A stretch of 35,655 bases of DNA, taken from assembly GCA_002689385.1 (NCBI GenBank), contig NZFX01000081.1:22595-58249 (forward strand), written 5' to 3'. Positions 16,617-25,451 of the stretch are shown piece by piece (within the stretch, counting starts at the first letter, position 1; every line of letters begins with the position of its first letter). This stretch comes from Phycisphaerae bacterium. GTDB taxonomy: Bacteria; Planctomycetota; Phycisphaerae; Phycisphaerales; SM1A02. The notes below the pieces were generated by a model. That model was not told where the DNA came from, ran no database searches, and saw only the letters and a list, made by a program, of their open reading frames with translations. A program made the translations under genes and the position numbers.

Positions 16617-16868
16617 TCACTCATTAATGGATTGCATAAGACGTTTTGCCATAAGAGTTTGTCTTCGAGTTTGCCGAGCCCAAATTGAATTCGAGCAAGT
16701 GCGGCTTTACATATATGAAAGGCAACGCGCAATTCGAGTAATCAAAGCAAAGCGTACGCAAGGCACTGTTGCAACGGAGCATCTTCAGCGAGGTCTGGTA
16801 ACTTGGCATCTAGACCATTGTTGTAGGGACTGAAGCAATAGAAGTAGCATGGGGATAAAGCGGAGCAT
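16613..16868 (-). pseudogene. N-terminal remnant of a TolC-family outer-membrane efflux protein (CusC-like)
   Basis: From an ATG at 16868 the minus strand encodes a signal-like MLRFIPMLLLLLQS. After a frameshift near 16820 it continues NGLDAKLPDLAEDAPLQQC, then LAYALL, a stop (16744-16742), LLELRVAFHICKAALARI. This matches the start of planctomycete-style TolC proteins of metal pumps (LP.LAEDAPL..YLAYAA.N.PELRAAF..WKAALARI). Similarity fades near 16690, after which sequence of the RND remnant begins. The deletion removed most of the TolC gene, all of the membrane-fusion gene expected in between, and most of the pump gene. Confidence 0.68.
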
Positions 16869-16940
16869 TAGGTTAAAATTATGCGACAAATATAAGGAGA
16901 AACTATTGACATTTTTATTCATTTTTACGTCCAAGTGGTT

Positions 16941-16946
16941 TATTCT
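16941..16946 (+). promoter_or_regulatory. Candidate -10 box for leaderless mutY mRNA
   Basis: TATTCT lies 7 nt before the GTG start at 16954, with no Shine-Dalgarno between. A TTGACA at 16906-16911 is too far (29 nt) to be its -35. Confidence 0.4.
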
Positions 16947-16953
16947 TCCTTAA

Positions 16954-17982
16954 GTGGCAACGCAGTCGAAAAAGAAACTAATCGTACATGAAATTGAATC
17001 ATGGTTTTCAGAAAATGCTCGCGCCTTTCCATGGCGAACAGACGATTTCCCATGGGGGCGACTTGTTAGCGAGTTTATGTCCCAGCAAACACAGATAGAC
17101 CGTGTTGCGCTGAAATGGCCATTAATACTTGAACGCTTTCCAACGCCAAAAAGTTTGGCTCAAAGTAATGAACAGAACATACTCTCACTCTGGCAAGGGC
17201 TTGGATATTACCGAAGAGCAAAATTTCTAAAGAAAACTGCGGAGATAATTACAGAAGACTTTGCTGGCGAAGTGCCAAGTGATGTTGATGATCTTCTAAA
17301 ACTCTCTGGCGTAGGAAAGTATACAGCGGGTGCAATTTCTTCAATTGCTTTTGATAAACGCGAAGCAATTGTTGACGCAAATGTGCACCGAGTGCTTTGC
17401 AGACTATGGAATCATGCAGGAGAATGGGCGCCTTCGTCATGGACTTGGGGAAAAGCGGAACAGCTTGTATCGGTTTGCAGTTCTCCTAAAGTATTCAACG
17501 AGGGTTTGATGGAGTTTGGTGCAACTGTTTGCTCTAAGTCCCCGAAATGCGAAACTTGTCCGTTGCAGGGTCAATGCGATGCATTTGCAAAAAACACCCA
17601 AAGTATGTTGCCGACTGTGAAGAAAAAAACAAAGAAAAAGAAGGTTTTTCACTATGCAGTAGTTCTTGAACACCAAGGAGAGTTTGCCTTTGAGCAACGT
17701 GGAGACACAGGCTTATGGTCTGGAATGTGGCAAGTTCCGACAGTTGACTCTGATGTAGAGTTGGATGTAAATGAAATTTCTAAGCAGTTAAACGTGCGCG
17801 GTAAGCTGAAAATGCTTGGGTCTTTCGAGCATATGTTATCGCATCGAGCAATTTCTTTCACAGTGTTTAGTTGCAAAGTAGGCAAGGACAGCCGTTTTAA
17901 CTGGTTTTCTGCTGAAGCTCTTGAAGAACTTCCACTTGCAACAGCTCAACGAAAAGTACTCGCGGTACACTGTGCTGCATGA
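16954..17982 (+). CDS. mutY: Adenine DNA glycosylase MutY
   Basis: Base-excision repair enzyme (342 aa) that removes adenine mispaired with 8-oxoguanine. It shows the glycosylase core with Glu40 (SEFMSQQTQ), helix-hairpin-helix LKLSGVGKYTAGAI (~115-128), catalytic Asp141 (VDANVHRVLCRLW), the iron-sulphur loop Cys193/199/202/208, and the C-terminal NUDIX-like domain that reads 8-oxoG (GLWSGMWQVP, FEHMLSHRAISF). The loop spacing is C-x5-C-x2-C-x5-C, one residue shorter at the first gap than the usual C-x6-C-x2-C-x5-C. A TAA directly before GTG 16954 fixes the earliest start. The stop overlaps the next start (ATGA), so the two genes are co-translated. Confidence 0.94.
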   Translation: MATQSKKKLIVHEIESWFSENARAFPWRTDDFPWGRLVSEFMSQQTQIDRVALKWPLILERFPTPKSLAQSNEQNILSLWQGLGYYRRAKFLKKTAEIITEDFAGEVPSDVDDLLKLSGVGKYTAGAISSIAFDKREAIVDANVHRVLCRLWNHAGEWAPSSWTWGKAEQLVSVCSSPKVFNEGLMEFGATVCSKSPKCETCPLQGQCDAFAKNTQSMLPTVKKKTKKKKVFHYAVVLEHQGEFAFEQRGDTGLWSGMWQVPTVDSDVELDVNEISKQLNVRGKLKMLGSFEHMLSHRAISFTVFSCKVGKDSRFNWFSAEALEELPLATAQRKVLAVHCAA

Positions 17983-19520
17983 ATTTAAAAATGCTCATTC
18001 TTCTTCTTGTTGCTTCGACTGCATCAGCGCAACACCCACGAGACTTTGTTACCGATGGCGCACTATCGGTGCTCTCTATTCAAAATGGCAATGCAGTTAA
18101 CGCAATCATTGAAACCATCTATGAAGAATCAAGGTCTGAGTATGCCGACGCTTCCTATCTGAATATGTTTCTTGCTCAGTTGTTTGAAGACCCAACCGCA
18201 GTTGATCTATCACAAGAATTTTTACTTGCAGTTGAACCAACCGTTCTTGCTGATGGACAGCGCCCATCTGGGATGTTTGGCCCAATGCCGCATTTGTTGG
18301 TTGTTTGTAAGGCCAAAGAAGGCAGGGCATTGGTGCCGTTAGGTTCTCTTTTGAAAAGTTCAGAAAAGGTGGACGGTTGGTTTGTTGCTTCGGGTGCAGA
18401 TGCAATATCAATTCGAACGAAGAAAGAACTTTCGCCCATTTTTGCTCAGTTGCCAGATGCTCAAATTGGAAACGTCATTCGTTTTGGTCCTTTATGGCGA
18501 CAACTAGGCCCAATTGCACAAATGATGGGTGGGATGTTTATAGGTTCAATGAATAAGCCCGGAATTGACGGCGTTATTTCAAAAGAAACACGAATGCAAT
18601 CAAAAGCAGCTAGGGGAGCATTCCAAGTTGCTACTGCTTGGTGCGGCAAGGTGGAAACTATATCTGTTGGTTTAAATATTGAGAACTTTGAACTCACTTC
18701 AATTATCGAAGTGGAGATGAAAGAAGCTGATGGCGTTACAGTTGACAACGACTCTTTGATGGAAATGGCTTCGTACTTTGTGGACAATTCTTTGCAGTAT
18801 GGGATGTCAAAAGAATTGACATTGAAACTTTTTGCTTTGCAACAAAGTATGATTGGGCAACAAGATCAGGTACTTCCTTTGGAACTTCTCGAGGGAATTC
18901 GATTTATGGCAGAAAATTCAGGCGAATACGTCGTTGGAATGAATTTAGATTCAACAAATGGTTTGGCCATTTCTGCTCTTAACGATGTTTCAGATCAAGG
19001 GGCATATCTTAAAGGAGTTTCTGAACAAGTAACAACTTCAGTTGCTGTTCTTGCTGAAGAGTTGTTTATAAACTTGTCTGCAAGTGATGCTCCATTCTCT
19101 TGGAACATTTCGATGAAGGGCACGAGTGCCCAGGAACAACAAGTTATGGACTCTATTGTGCATAAAGGTGACCAACTGCGTTTTAAAAAGCAGGGGTCTG
19201 ACCGAGTTGCCATGCTGTTTGGCCCAAAGTCATGGCGAGCATTCGCAGCACCTCACGCATCATCCTTGTCGCAAGTGATGCGTCCACACGCAAATTCTAT
19301 AGCAATTGACCTAGCATGCTCGATTGACGCACGCAAATTAATCGCGGGCTTTCTGCACGTTGCAAACCAAGAAACAGATGAGCCAATGTATGTTGCATCT
19401 TCTCCATCGGCGAGAAACTCATTGTTGTTTGGTTCAACAAACACCGGCATGTTTATCGAGTTAAAATCAAACTTGCTTGGGTTAGCCAAACTTGCATTTG
19501 AGTTGAATAACGGTAACTAG
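17979..19520 (+). CDS. Exported protein of unknown function
   Basis: 513 aa with a clear signal peptide (MNLKMLILLLVASTASA-Q). The rest is a soluble alpha/beta protein without cysteine pairs or a catalytic motif that I recognise. Segments such as VDGWFVASGADAISIRTKKE recall DUF3352-like exported proteins of planctomycetes, but this is a weak resemblance. Its start overlaps the mutY stop by 4 nt, so it is co-transcribed with mutY; a functional link to repair is not implied. It converges on the pgpH-like gene with 5 nt between the stops. Confidence 0.75.
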   Translation: MNLKMLILLLVASTASAQHPRDFVTDGALSVLSIQNGNAVNAIIETIYEESRSEYADASYLNMFLAQLFEDPTAVDLSQEFLLAVEPTVLADGQRPSGMFGPMPHLLVVCKAKEGRALVPLGSLLKSSEKVDGWFVASGADAISIRTKKELSPIFAQLPDAQIGNVIRFGPLWRQLGPIAQMMGGMFIGSMNKPGIDGVISKETRMQSKAARGAFQVATAWCGKVETISVGLNIENFELTSIIEVEMKEADGVTVDNDSLMEMASYFVDNSLQYGMSKELTLKLFALQQSMIGQQDQVLPLELLEGIRFMAENSGEYVVGMNLDSTNGLAISALNDVSDQGAYLKGVSEQVTTSVAVLAEELFINLSASDAPFSWNISMKGTSAQEQQVMDSIVHKGDQLRFKKQGSDRVAMLFGPKSWRAFAAPHASSLSQVMRPHANSIAIDLACSIDARKLIAGFLHVANQETDEPMYVASSPSARNSLLFGSTNTGMFIELKSNLLGLAKLAFELNNGN

Positions 19521-19525
19521 AAAAA

Positions 19526-21880
19526 TTAACCAGCGGTGTCGTTCGTTTTTTCTGCTTCGATGACTTCAGGGTCATTTGCAGCTAAGGAGTCGGCGGATTC
19601 CGCTTGGTTGGAATCATCAGAAGGATATTTGATGCGTGTGTGGTAGATTGAATTGAGCCGAGCAATAATGGCTTCTTCAATTTTGGCAAGTTCTCTAAAC
19701 GTTAAGCCACACTCATCGAATTGATGATCAACAAGTCTCTTGCGTGATAGGTCACGAACAAGGGCTTCTATTCTTGCTGGGTTTGGATCTGGTAACGCCC
19801 GTGATGCAGACTCCACAGCATCAGCAATCATCAGCACAGCACATTCTTTTGTGGCTGGTTTTGGTCCTGGATATCGAAACTGTGATTCGTTCACAGGTTC
19901 ACCTGTTTGGTCAGCTCGTTTTTTGGCTGCATGATAAAAGTATTCAACGAGCGTTGTTCCATGGTGCGCCTCAATGAAGTGCAGAAGTTCTCGAGGAAGG
20001 TCGTACTCTTTGCCCAATTCAATGCCGTCTTTCACATGGCCAATGATGACGAGCAAACTCATCGATGGTTTCAAGTCTTTGTGTCGGTTGTACCCAGTTT
20101 GATTTTCAACAAAGTACTCCGGTTTGTTCATCTTTCCAATGTCGTGGTATAGCCCGCCAACATAGGCAAGAAGGGAATCACCACCAATTGCCTCAGTTGC
20201 AGTTTCTGCAATGTCAGCGACTTGTCTTGAGTGGTTGAAAGTCCCAGGAGCGAGGTGTTGTAACTGTTTAAGCAGGGGTTTCGTGGGGTCACGCAAATCA
20301 GCGAGTGTCATGCCAGTTGTAATATCGAATAAACTTTCGATACTTGGAAGAATGCCCAGCACGAAGAAGCCTACAACAAGAGCAGAAGCCCCAGCAAAGA
20401 GAGCGTCTGTTGTTATGAATTGCCACGTTGTAGTGATGTCGGGAACTTGTACAAGCCCAAGAAAAATAGCGCCGATAGCGAATGTGATTGCAGTCTTACC
20501 AGAAGCGTGAATGAGTGTTTGGCGTTGTCGTACTACTTTGATTTGACTGATCATCATTCCACAGCCGGCGATTAACAAAATGAACCACCCGATTGATTGC
20601 GAGAGTGCCATGGTGACAAGCGCGCATTGCATGAATGCAATGAACATACCCATGCGCTGGCCATAGGCAAGGGTAATGATGGTGACAACGAGTAATGTAG
20701 GGGCTATGGCTGCTGCATAGACAAAAGCAGATGATTGAAGTGTGATTATTATTGAAAGCCCAAGCATGAGTGCCATGAGCGAACAGAGCGCAAACAGGCG
20801 AAGTCGGTTTTTAGAAACCCTTTGGTTTGCGGAGGTGGTATATGCTCCGATGAAAATTGCAAGCATAGCAAGCAGGCCGACGGAACCAATTCGAGGAATC
20901 CATCTATTTGCTAACGTCGAGTTTGCTAAAAAGTGTTCTTGTTCAAGAATAGCATTTTCATATTGGGTAGCCGATATAGTGTCACTCTTGCGCCAAATGA
21001 TTTCACCTTGTACATGTTTCACAGTAACAGGCTCAACAGCTTCAGCAGCAGCATCTGCACGTGCTTGCGTGTCTTTTAGATCGAGCTGAAGACTAGGTTG
21101 ATGGCTCATAACCAAGCGTGCTTCAATGGTTGGCACGAGCGATTCTGGAAAATCAAGGTTACTGATAAACTCTGCAAGTTTTACATCTGTTGCATCACCC
21201 AACTTTGCGGGCAGGGAAATAGCATCAGCTTGATATGGCCGGATAATTCTGCCTGCGCCGAGAAACAATTCTCGGTTTGATGAAGCAGTAGTTGTGAACA
21301 CTTGAAACTCTTCACTCGTGAGAAGGGGTGTTTGTTTTTGTATTTGTTGAATGAGTTTCGAAGTTGATCGTTTCCAAGAAAAAATCGGTTCGCCATCTTT
21401 TGACATCGATTGTAATGCGGATAGCGATTCTGGAGTCAACTTAAATTGCGTGGCAAGTTCTGGCGTAACATCCGCTAGGGTTGTCTTTCCAGCTACCGCT
21501 GTGGGAAGACCGAGCAAAGATGCACTTAGTCGTTCGATGAAGGTTTCGTTGATAGTGTAAATTCTAGGCGAGGAATTTTTTGCTTCATCCCGTTTGGCTT
21601 GTGTTGCTGCGATGTCATCAAACTCAAAGTTGATTCGTTTGATTCTTGTTTGCGCAGCAATCTGACCATCATGAACTTTTATTTGTTCTCCTGACCAAGT
21701 TGCAAGTGACGAAACAACAATAAGAAAAAGAAAGACGATGAAACAGGTCTGTAGAAAATCAGGCTTACGTAACAACTGCGCAACTGATATTGATGGCTTA
21801 GGCACGTTTCGAAGGACGGTATCTCTTCGGCTGGTGCTGTTGCTTTTATTCTTATGTTTATGTCCTGATGATTTAGCCAT
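19526..21880 (-). CDS. pgpH: 7TM-HD phosphodiesterase, PgpH type (cyclic-di-AMP)
   Basis: 784 aa, the usual length for the family. Order: first membrane helix (~43-63), extracytoplasmic 7TMR-HDED domain (~64-325), a bundle of membrane helices (~330-515), and a cytoplasmic HD domain (~545-735). HD motifs: FNHSRQVADIAE (His550), GLYHDIGK (His579-Asp580), NRHKDLKPS, IEAHHGTTLVEYFY, FRYPGPKP and IADAVESASRALPDP, all diagnostic of PgpH. The family hydrolyses cyclic di-AMP to pApA and so controls osmotic and cell-wall homeostasis. A charged tail follows. It starts 41 nt after the SPOR lipoprotein gene on the same strand; a GATAAT box 14 nt before the ATG could give a second start of transcription. 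Confidence 0.93.
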   Translation of the reverse strand: MAKSSGHKHKNKSNSTSRRDTVLRNVPKPSISVAQLLRKPDFLQTCFIVFLFLIVVSSLATWSGEQIKVHDGQIAAQTRIKRINFEFDDIAATQAKRDEAKNSSPRIYTINETFIERLSASLLGLPTAVAGKTTLADVTPELATQFKLTPESLSALQSMSKDGEPIFSWKRSTSKLIQQIQKQTPLLTSEEFQVFTTTASSNRELFLGAGRIIRPYQADAISLPAKLGDATDVKLAEFISNLDFPESLVPTIEARLVMSHQPSLQLDLKDTQARADAAAEAVEPVTVKHVQGEIIWRKSDTISATQYENAILEQEHFLANSTLANRWIPRIGSVGLLAMLAIFIGAYTTSANQRVSKNRLRLFALCSLMALMLGLSIIITLQSSAFVYAAAIAPTLLVVTIITLAYGQRMGMFIAFMQCALVTMALSQSIGWFILLIAGCGMMISQIKVVRQRQTLIHASGKTAITFAIGAIFLGLVQVPDITTTWQFITTDALFAGASALVVGFFVLGILPSIESLFDITTGMTLADLRDPTKPLLKQLQHLAPGTFNHSRQVADIAETATEAIGGDSLLAYVGGLYHDIGKMNKPEYFVENQTGYNRHKDLKPSMSLLVIIGHVKDGIELGKEYDLPRELLHFIEAHHGTTLVEYFYHAAKKRADQTGEPVNESQFRYPGPKPATKECAVLMIADAVESASRALPDPNPARIEALVRDLSRKRLVDHQFDECGLTFRELAKIEEAIIARLNSIYHTRIKYPSDDSNQAESADSLAANDPEVIEAEKTNDTAG

Positions 21881-21921
21881 TTGGTTTAATGTGCATTATC
21901 GTCTATGCCATGGCATCGTGC

Positions 21922-22587
21922 TTAAGGAGAAACTACAACAATGCACGGCGGTAAATCGCCCTTGTCACGTCTTGCAGCAGCTAGTTTTCGTGTGGCAAAA
22001 TGTCCTGCCTGGACTAAAAACATTGTTTTCCCTAGAGATCCATCTTCTTCAGTTATCTCGATACTCCCTAATGAACCTTGCTTGATGGTTACAGCAAGGT
22101 CATTCATCGCTGCTTGGGCATTTGCTTTTGACCGATACGCGCCAAATTGAAGGGTGAAATTACCACTTGAAGAGGTGATTCCGCTGCGTGCATTGGCCTC
22201 GGTTCTGTCTTTACCTTCAAGATCATACGACGCAGTTGCATATGCTTTTTCTGCTTTATCGAATTCACCGTTATTTGATGCGATAACGCCTAACATTGCG
22301 GTTGCCTTGCCTTTTACTTCTTTATCTGATGCGGTAGATGCTTTAGCGAACCATTGTTCTGCTGCATTGAGGTCCTGCAGTTGAAATTCACACAGTCCGA
22401 GCATGTATTGCGCTTTATGAGTTTCCATCCCTGATGTAAGTTCTTTTTTTGCCCACATTTCTGCAATACGCCATTGCCCCTTGTTGTACTCTTGAAGCGA
22501 TAAGTCAAGAGAATTGGTTTTGCTACCGTCACAACCAAGCTGTTGAGAGAGTGAAATTATGAAAAGCAAAAGTAAAGGTATTCGCAT
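21922..22587 (-). CDS. Lipoprotein with TPR-like repeats and SPOR domain
   Basis: About 221 aa from the preferred ATG at 22587 (MRIPLLLLFIISLSQQLGC); an upstream GTG at 22614 would add nine charged or polar residues before the signal. The lipobox ends at Cys19, so it is lipid-anchored outside the cytoplasm. Residues ~25-140 are helical TPR-like hairpins (AEMWAKKEL, AQYMLGLCEF, AEQWFAKAS, AEKAYATAS). The C-terminus (~145-221, FTLQFGAYRSKANAQAAM...) is a SPOR domain, known to bind denuded peptidoglycan at division sites. A cell-envelope or division role is inferred. It is probably co-transcribed with the pgpH-like gene. Confidence 0.85.
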   Translation of the reverse strand: MRIPLLLLFIISLSQQLGCDGSKTNSLDLSLQEYNKGQWRIAEMWAKKELTSGMETHKAQYMLGLCEFQLQDLNAAEQWFAKASTASDKEVKGKATAMLGVIASNNGEFDKAEKAYATASYDLEGKDRTEANARSGITSSSGNFTLQFGAYRSKANAQAAMNDLAVTIKQGSLGSIEITEEDGSLGKTMFLVQAGHFATRKLAAARRDKGDLPPCIVVVSP

Positions 22588-22605
22588 AGTATGGTTCCAG
22601 CGTGT

Positions 22606-22615
22606 ATCGTACACT
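22606..22615. promoter_or_regulatory. Overlapping divergent -10 boxes
   Basis: In ATCGTACACT the plus strand gives TACACT (22610-22615, 15 nt before ATG 22631) and the minus strand gives TACGAT (complement of 22606-22611, 18 nt before ATG 22587). The two promoters would share bases and exclude each other. Confidence 0.4.
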
Positions 22616-22630
22616 TTTGGAAAGACTACG

Positions 22631-24103
22631 ATGCGACTTTTGATATCTATTTACAAGACATGGCGACGTAATCCATTTCGCACTTTGATAGTCGACGATT
22701 ATCGAAAGTGGTCAGGGCTAGCTTTGCAGGTTGCTTCTTGGCATATTGCAAAGCGTATCAATACGGATAAGCCCCACGTCGCAATTTTGTTGCCAACATC
22801 TGGGATGTTTCCGGCAACGGCAACGGCGATATGGTCACAAGGAAAAACCGTTGTACCCTTAAATTATCTTTTGACAAAAGATGACATTGATTACATAATT
22901 AAGGATAGTGGTGTCGACACCGTTGTGACAGTGAATGCAATGGTTGAGATGATTGGCGGCTTGCCTGAAGGTGTCAACGCTATCAAACTTGATGAGATGT
23001 CTTTTGGCGGTGTCCCGCCAATTCGAAGGTCAGTTAAAAGCGATGATGAAATGCTTGCAGCACTTCTTTATACATCGGGTACTTCTGGAAAACCAAAGGG
23101 CGTCATGCTCACTGCAGGGAATATTTCTTCCAATGTTGAGCAGTGCAAAAAGTGGGTCCGGTTTACAAAAGACGACGTGTTCTTAGGATTGCTTCCGCAG
23201 TTTCATAGTTTTGGCTTTACTGCAACAACATTAATTCCATCAGCTATTGGCGCAAAAGTTGTATATACCGCGAGGTTCAATCCTCGAAAAGTTCTTACGC
23301 TCATGCAAGACCATGCACCAACAGTAATGCTAGCGATTCCTTCTATGTTTAATGCAATACTTAATACTAAAAGTGCTCAGCCGAGTCATTTTGATTCAGT
23401 CAGAATTGCACTTTCTGGTGGTGAAGCACTGCCTGATGCAGTGTACGAAGGGTTTAAAGATAAGTTAGGCATGACTATTTTAGAGGGGTACGGCCTTACC
23501 GAAACATCGCCGGTGACAAATCTTTGCCGGCCTAAAGAACAAAGACGTGGGACGGTTGGCAAGCCAATCATCGATGTGCATGAACGCATAGTTGATGAAG
23601 ATGATAACGATGTGCCTGCTGGGCAAAATGGTGAGATACGAATCGCTGGACCAAACATTATGAAGGGGTATTACAACCTCGATAAGGAAACAGACGCGGC
23701 ATTTGATTCTCAAGGATATTTTAAAACTGGTGACATGGGTCAACTTGATGAAGAGGGTTTTTTATACATAACTGGTCGTATCAAAGAGATGCTCATCATT
23801 GGTGGCGAAAATGTTTTCCCGCGAGAAATTGAAGAAGCTTTAACAAACCACCCAGATGTAACTGCCGCAGGCGTAGTTGGAAGAGCAGATCCTTCGCGTG
23901 GTGAAGTAGCGGTTGCCTTCGTTGAATTACAAGAAGGCGCCACATTTGATGAGCACGCATTGCGTGCTTGGTGTCGAGAAACGATTGCGCCTTTCAAGGT
24001 CCCAAAATCTATCACTCAGCTTGAAGCGCTGCCAAGGAATCCAACTGGGAAAATTATGCGCAGAGAACTCGCTAAAATAGTTGCGAAGAAAAGGAACTCT
24101 TGA
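22631..24103 (+). CDS. AMP-forming acyl-CoA synthetase (fatty-acid CoA ligase type)
   Basis: Activates a carboxylic acid with ATP to the acyl-adenylate and then the CoA thioester (490 aa from ATG 22631). Motifs: P-loop YTSGTSGKPKG (147-157), GYGLTETSP (286-294), YFKTGD (363-368), GRIKEMLIIGGENVFPREIE (382-401) and PTGKIMRRELAK with the catalytic Lys near the C-terminus. The start at 22559 would place a basic, unconserved stretch inside the divergent gene, so 22631 is preferred. The chain length of the substrate cannot be read from the sequence; long-chain fatty acid is likely. The stop overlaps the next start. Confidence 0.9.
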   Translation: MRLLISIYKTWRRNPFRTLIVDDYRKWSGLALQVASWHIAKRINTDKPHVAILLPTSGMFPATATAIWSQGKTVVPLNYLLTKDDIDYIIKDSGVDTVVTVNAMVEMIGGLPEGVNAIKLDEMSFGGVPPIRRSVKSDDEMLAALLYTSGTSGKPKGVMLTAGNISSNVEQCKKWVRFTKDDVFLGLLPQFHSFGFTATTLIPSAIGAKVVYTARFNPRKVLTLMQDHAPTVMLAIPSMFNAILNTKSAQPSHFDSVRIALSGGEALPDAVYEGFKDKLGMTILEGYGLTETSPVTNLCRPKEQRRGTVGKPIIDVHERIVDEDDNDVPAGQNGEIRIAGPNIMKGYYNLDKETDAAFDSQGYFKTGDMGQLDEEGFLYITGRIKEMLIIGGENVFPREIEEALTNHPDVTAAGVVGRADPSRGEVAVAFVELQEGATFDEHALRAWCRETIAPFKVPKSITQLEALPRNPTGKIMRRELAKIVAKKRNS

Positions 24104-24969
24104 AACAAAAAATTACACTAGCGCATAGCCCCGATCCCGATGATGCATTTATGTGGTGGCCACTGGCAGATATAGACGGAACTGGCCCTTCAATGGATGT
24201 TGGCGAGTTCGAGTTTGAGCTGGTTATGAAAGACATTGAAACGCTAAACGCTGAATCGGAACATACTGAGTATGACATCACTGCAATTAGCATTGCGCAT
24301 TACCCCACAGTCGCGCACTTGTATGATTTGACGGCGTGTGGTGCGTCTTTAGGCGATGGTTATGGCCCAAAAGTTGTAGCAAAGACAGATGCCACTATGG
24401 ATGTGTTGCTTGCGACAAACCCATCTTTCGCTGTGCCAGGGCTACGCACGTCTGCACTAGCAGCGCTTCGGATTCTTGCAGGGCAGCGAACAATGACATG
24501 GGAGCCGATCGCGTTCACAGAAATCATGGATGCTGTAATTGCAGGTACATTTGACGCGGGTGTCGTTATACATGAGGGGCAACTTACATACGAAGAACAT
24601 GGTCTGCATGAAGTGTGTGATTTGGGCGCATGGTGGAAAAGCCGAACATCGTTGCCCTTGCCACTTGGAGGCAACGCGATTAAGAAAGAATTGGATGTTC
24701 GACTAGGCGCGGGTGCAACCGAAAAAATTACTACACTTCTGCTTCAGTCAATTGAATACGCAATGGCGAACAGAGAAGAATCGCTCGCTTGGGCAACAAA
24801 GTGGGGACGTGGAATTGACATGGCTTGTACTGACGAGTTTGTCGAAATGTATGTTAATAGCTGGACGCTCGACTTTGGGCAACAGGGCAAAGAAGCAGTG
24901 CACTGTTTTCTGAAAGAGGCAGCTTCAGTTGGAGCAGTGCCTGATGTGAGCAATGTTGCGTTTGTCTAA
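24100..24969 (+). CDS. mqnD: 1,4-dihydroxy-6-naphthoate synthase MqnD
   Basis: 289 aa of the MqnA/MqnD periplasmic-binding-like fold; the N-terminal AHSPDPDDAFMWWPL is typical of MqnD. The enzyme cleaves cyclic de-hypoxanthine futalosine to 1,4-dihydroxy-6-naphthoate in the futalosine route to menaquinone. Other matches: EYDITAISIAHYP, CGASLGDGYGPK and PLPLGGNAI. The start is TTG at 24100, overlapping the ligase stop (TTGA) and preceded by AAAAGGAA, so translation is coupled. No other mqn gene lies in the window. Its stop overlaps the convergent ACT gene by 4 nt. Confidence 0.9.
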   Translation: MKQKITLAHSPDPDDAFMWWPLADIDGTGPSMDVGEFEFELVMKDIETLNAESEHTEYDITAISIAHYPTVAHLYDLTACGASLGDGYGPKVVAKTDATMDVLLATNPSFAVPGLRTSALAALRILAGQRTMTWEPIAFTEIMDAVIAGTFDAGVVIHEGQLTYEEHGLHEVCDLGAWWKSRTSLPLPLGGNAIKKELDVRLGAGATEKITTLLLQSIEYAMANREESLAWATKWGRGIDMACTDEFVEMYVNSWTLDFGQQGKEAVHCFLKEAASVGAVPDVSNVAFV

Positions 24970-25439
24970 ACAGTGAGGTCGCCTTCGCCAAGCAATGTGA
25001 AGCCCTTTTTTAGTAGCAAATTGCTACCTAAAGTTAGGTCATCAATTGCAACTGCAATGACCGAGTCGCCAATGGTTGATTGCTGGATGAGCGAATAGAT
25101 AAACAAAATATTCAATTCTGCACCGAGTAGATACAAACATAAATCGGCAAGAGAATGTGATTCGTCAATAACAGTCACCATGACATTCGTTTCTGAAAAC
25201 GCAATGCCAAGTTCACGAAGTAACAACCGTGCAGCATCGGCATTGTCAGGAATCATCCTGATGACCGCGTGGTCAGAAGAGTCAATGACATTGATTCCCA
25301 TGACATGCACGTGCGAAGCGTCATCAAAATGACGAAGCAAGTCGAGAAGTCGCCCAACTCTATTTTCGAGAAAGACGCTGAACTGTCGCACGGAAGGTGC
25401 GCTGTATCCCTGTAATGTTTCGGAAGGTACTTGTGACAT
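24966..25439 (-). CDS. Tandem ACT-domain protein
   Basis: 157 aa with two ACT-type ligand-binding folds: ~17-80 (VRQFSVFLENRVGRLLDLLRH...HVMGINVIDSSDHAVIRM) and ~85-155 (ETNVMVTVIDESHSLADLCL..., ending LLLKKGFTLLGEGDL). ACT domains usually bind amino acids and regulate enzymes; free-standing pairs act as regulators. No ligand can be named. It starts 12 nt after the cyclophilin stop on the same strand, so it is co-transcribed with it. No Shine-Dalgarno is obvious. Confidence 0.8.
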   Translation of the reverse strand: MSQVPSETLQGYSAPSVRQFSVFLENRVGRLLDLLRHFDDASHVHVMGINVIDSSDHAVIRMIPDNADAARLLLRELGIAFSETNVMVTVIDESHSLADLCLYLLGAELNILFIYSLIQQSTIGDSVIAVAIDDLTLGSNLLLKKGFTLLGEGDLTV

Positions 25440-25451
25440 AACTGTTACTTG

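Noticed and set aside
16495-16833. Plus-strand frame of 112 codons over the efflux remnants
   Set aside because: The opposite strand carries clear RND and TolC similarity, which explains the sequence.
16906-16911. TTGACA before mutY as a -35 box
   Set aside because: It is 29 nt from the TATTCT box and no other -10 hexamer lies at 16-18 nt.
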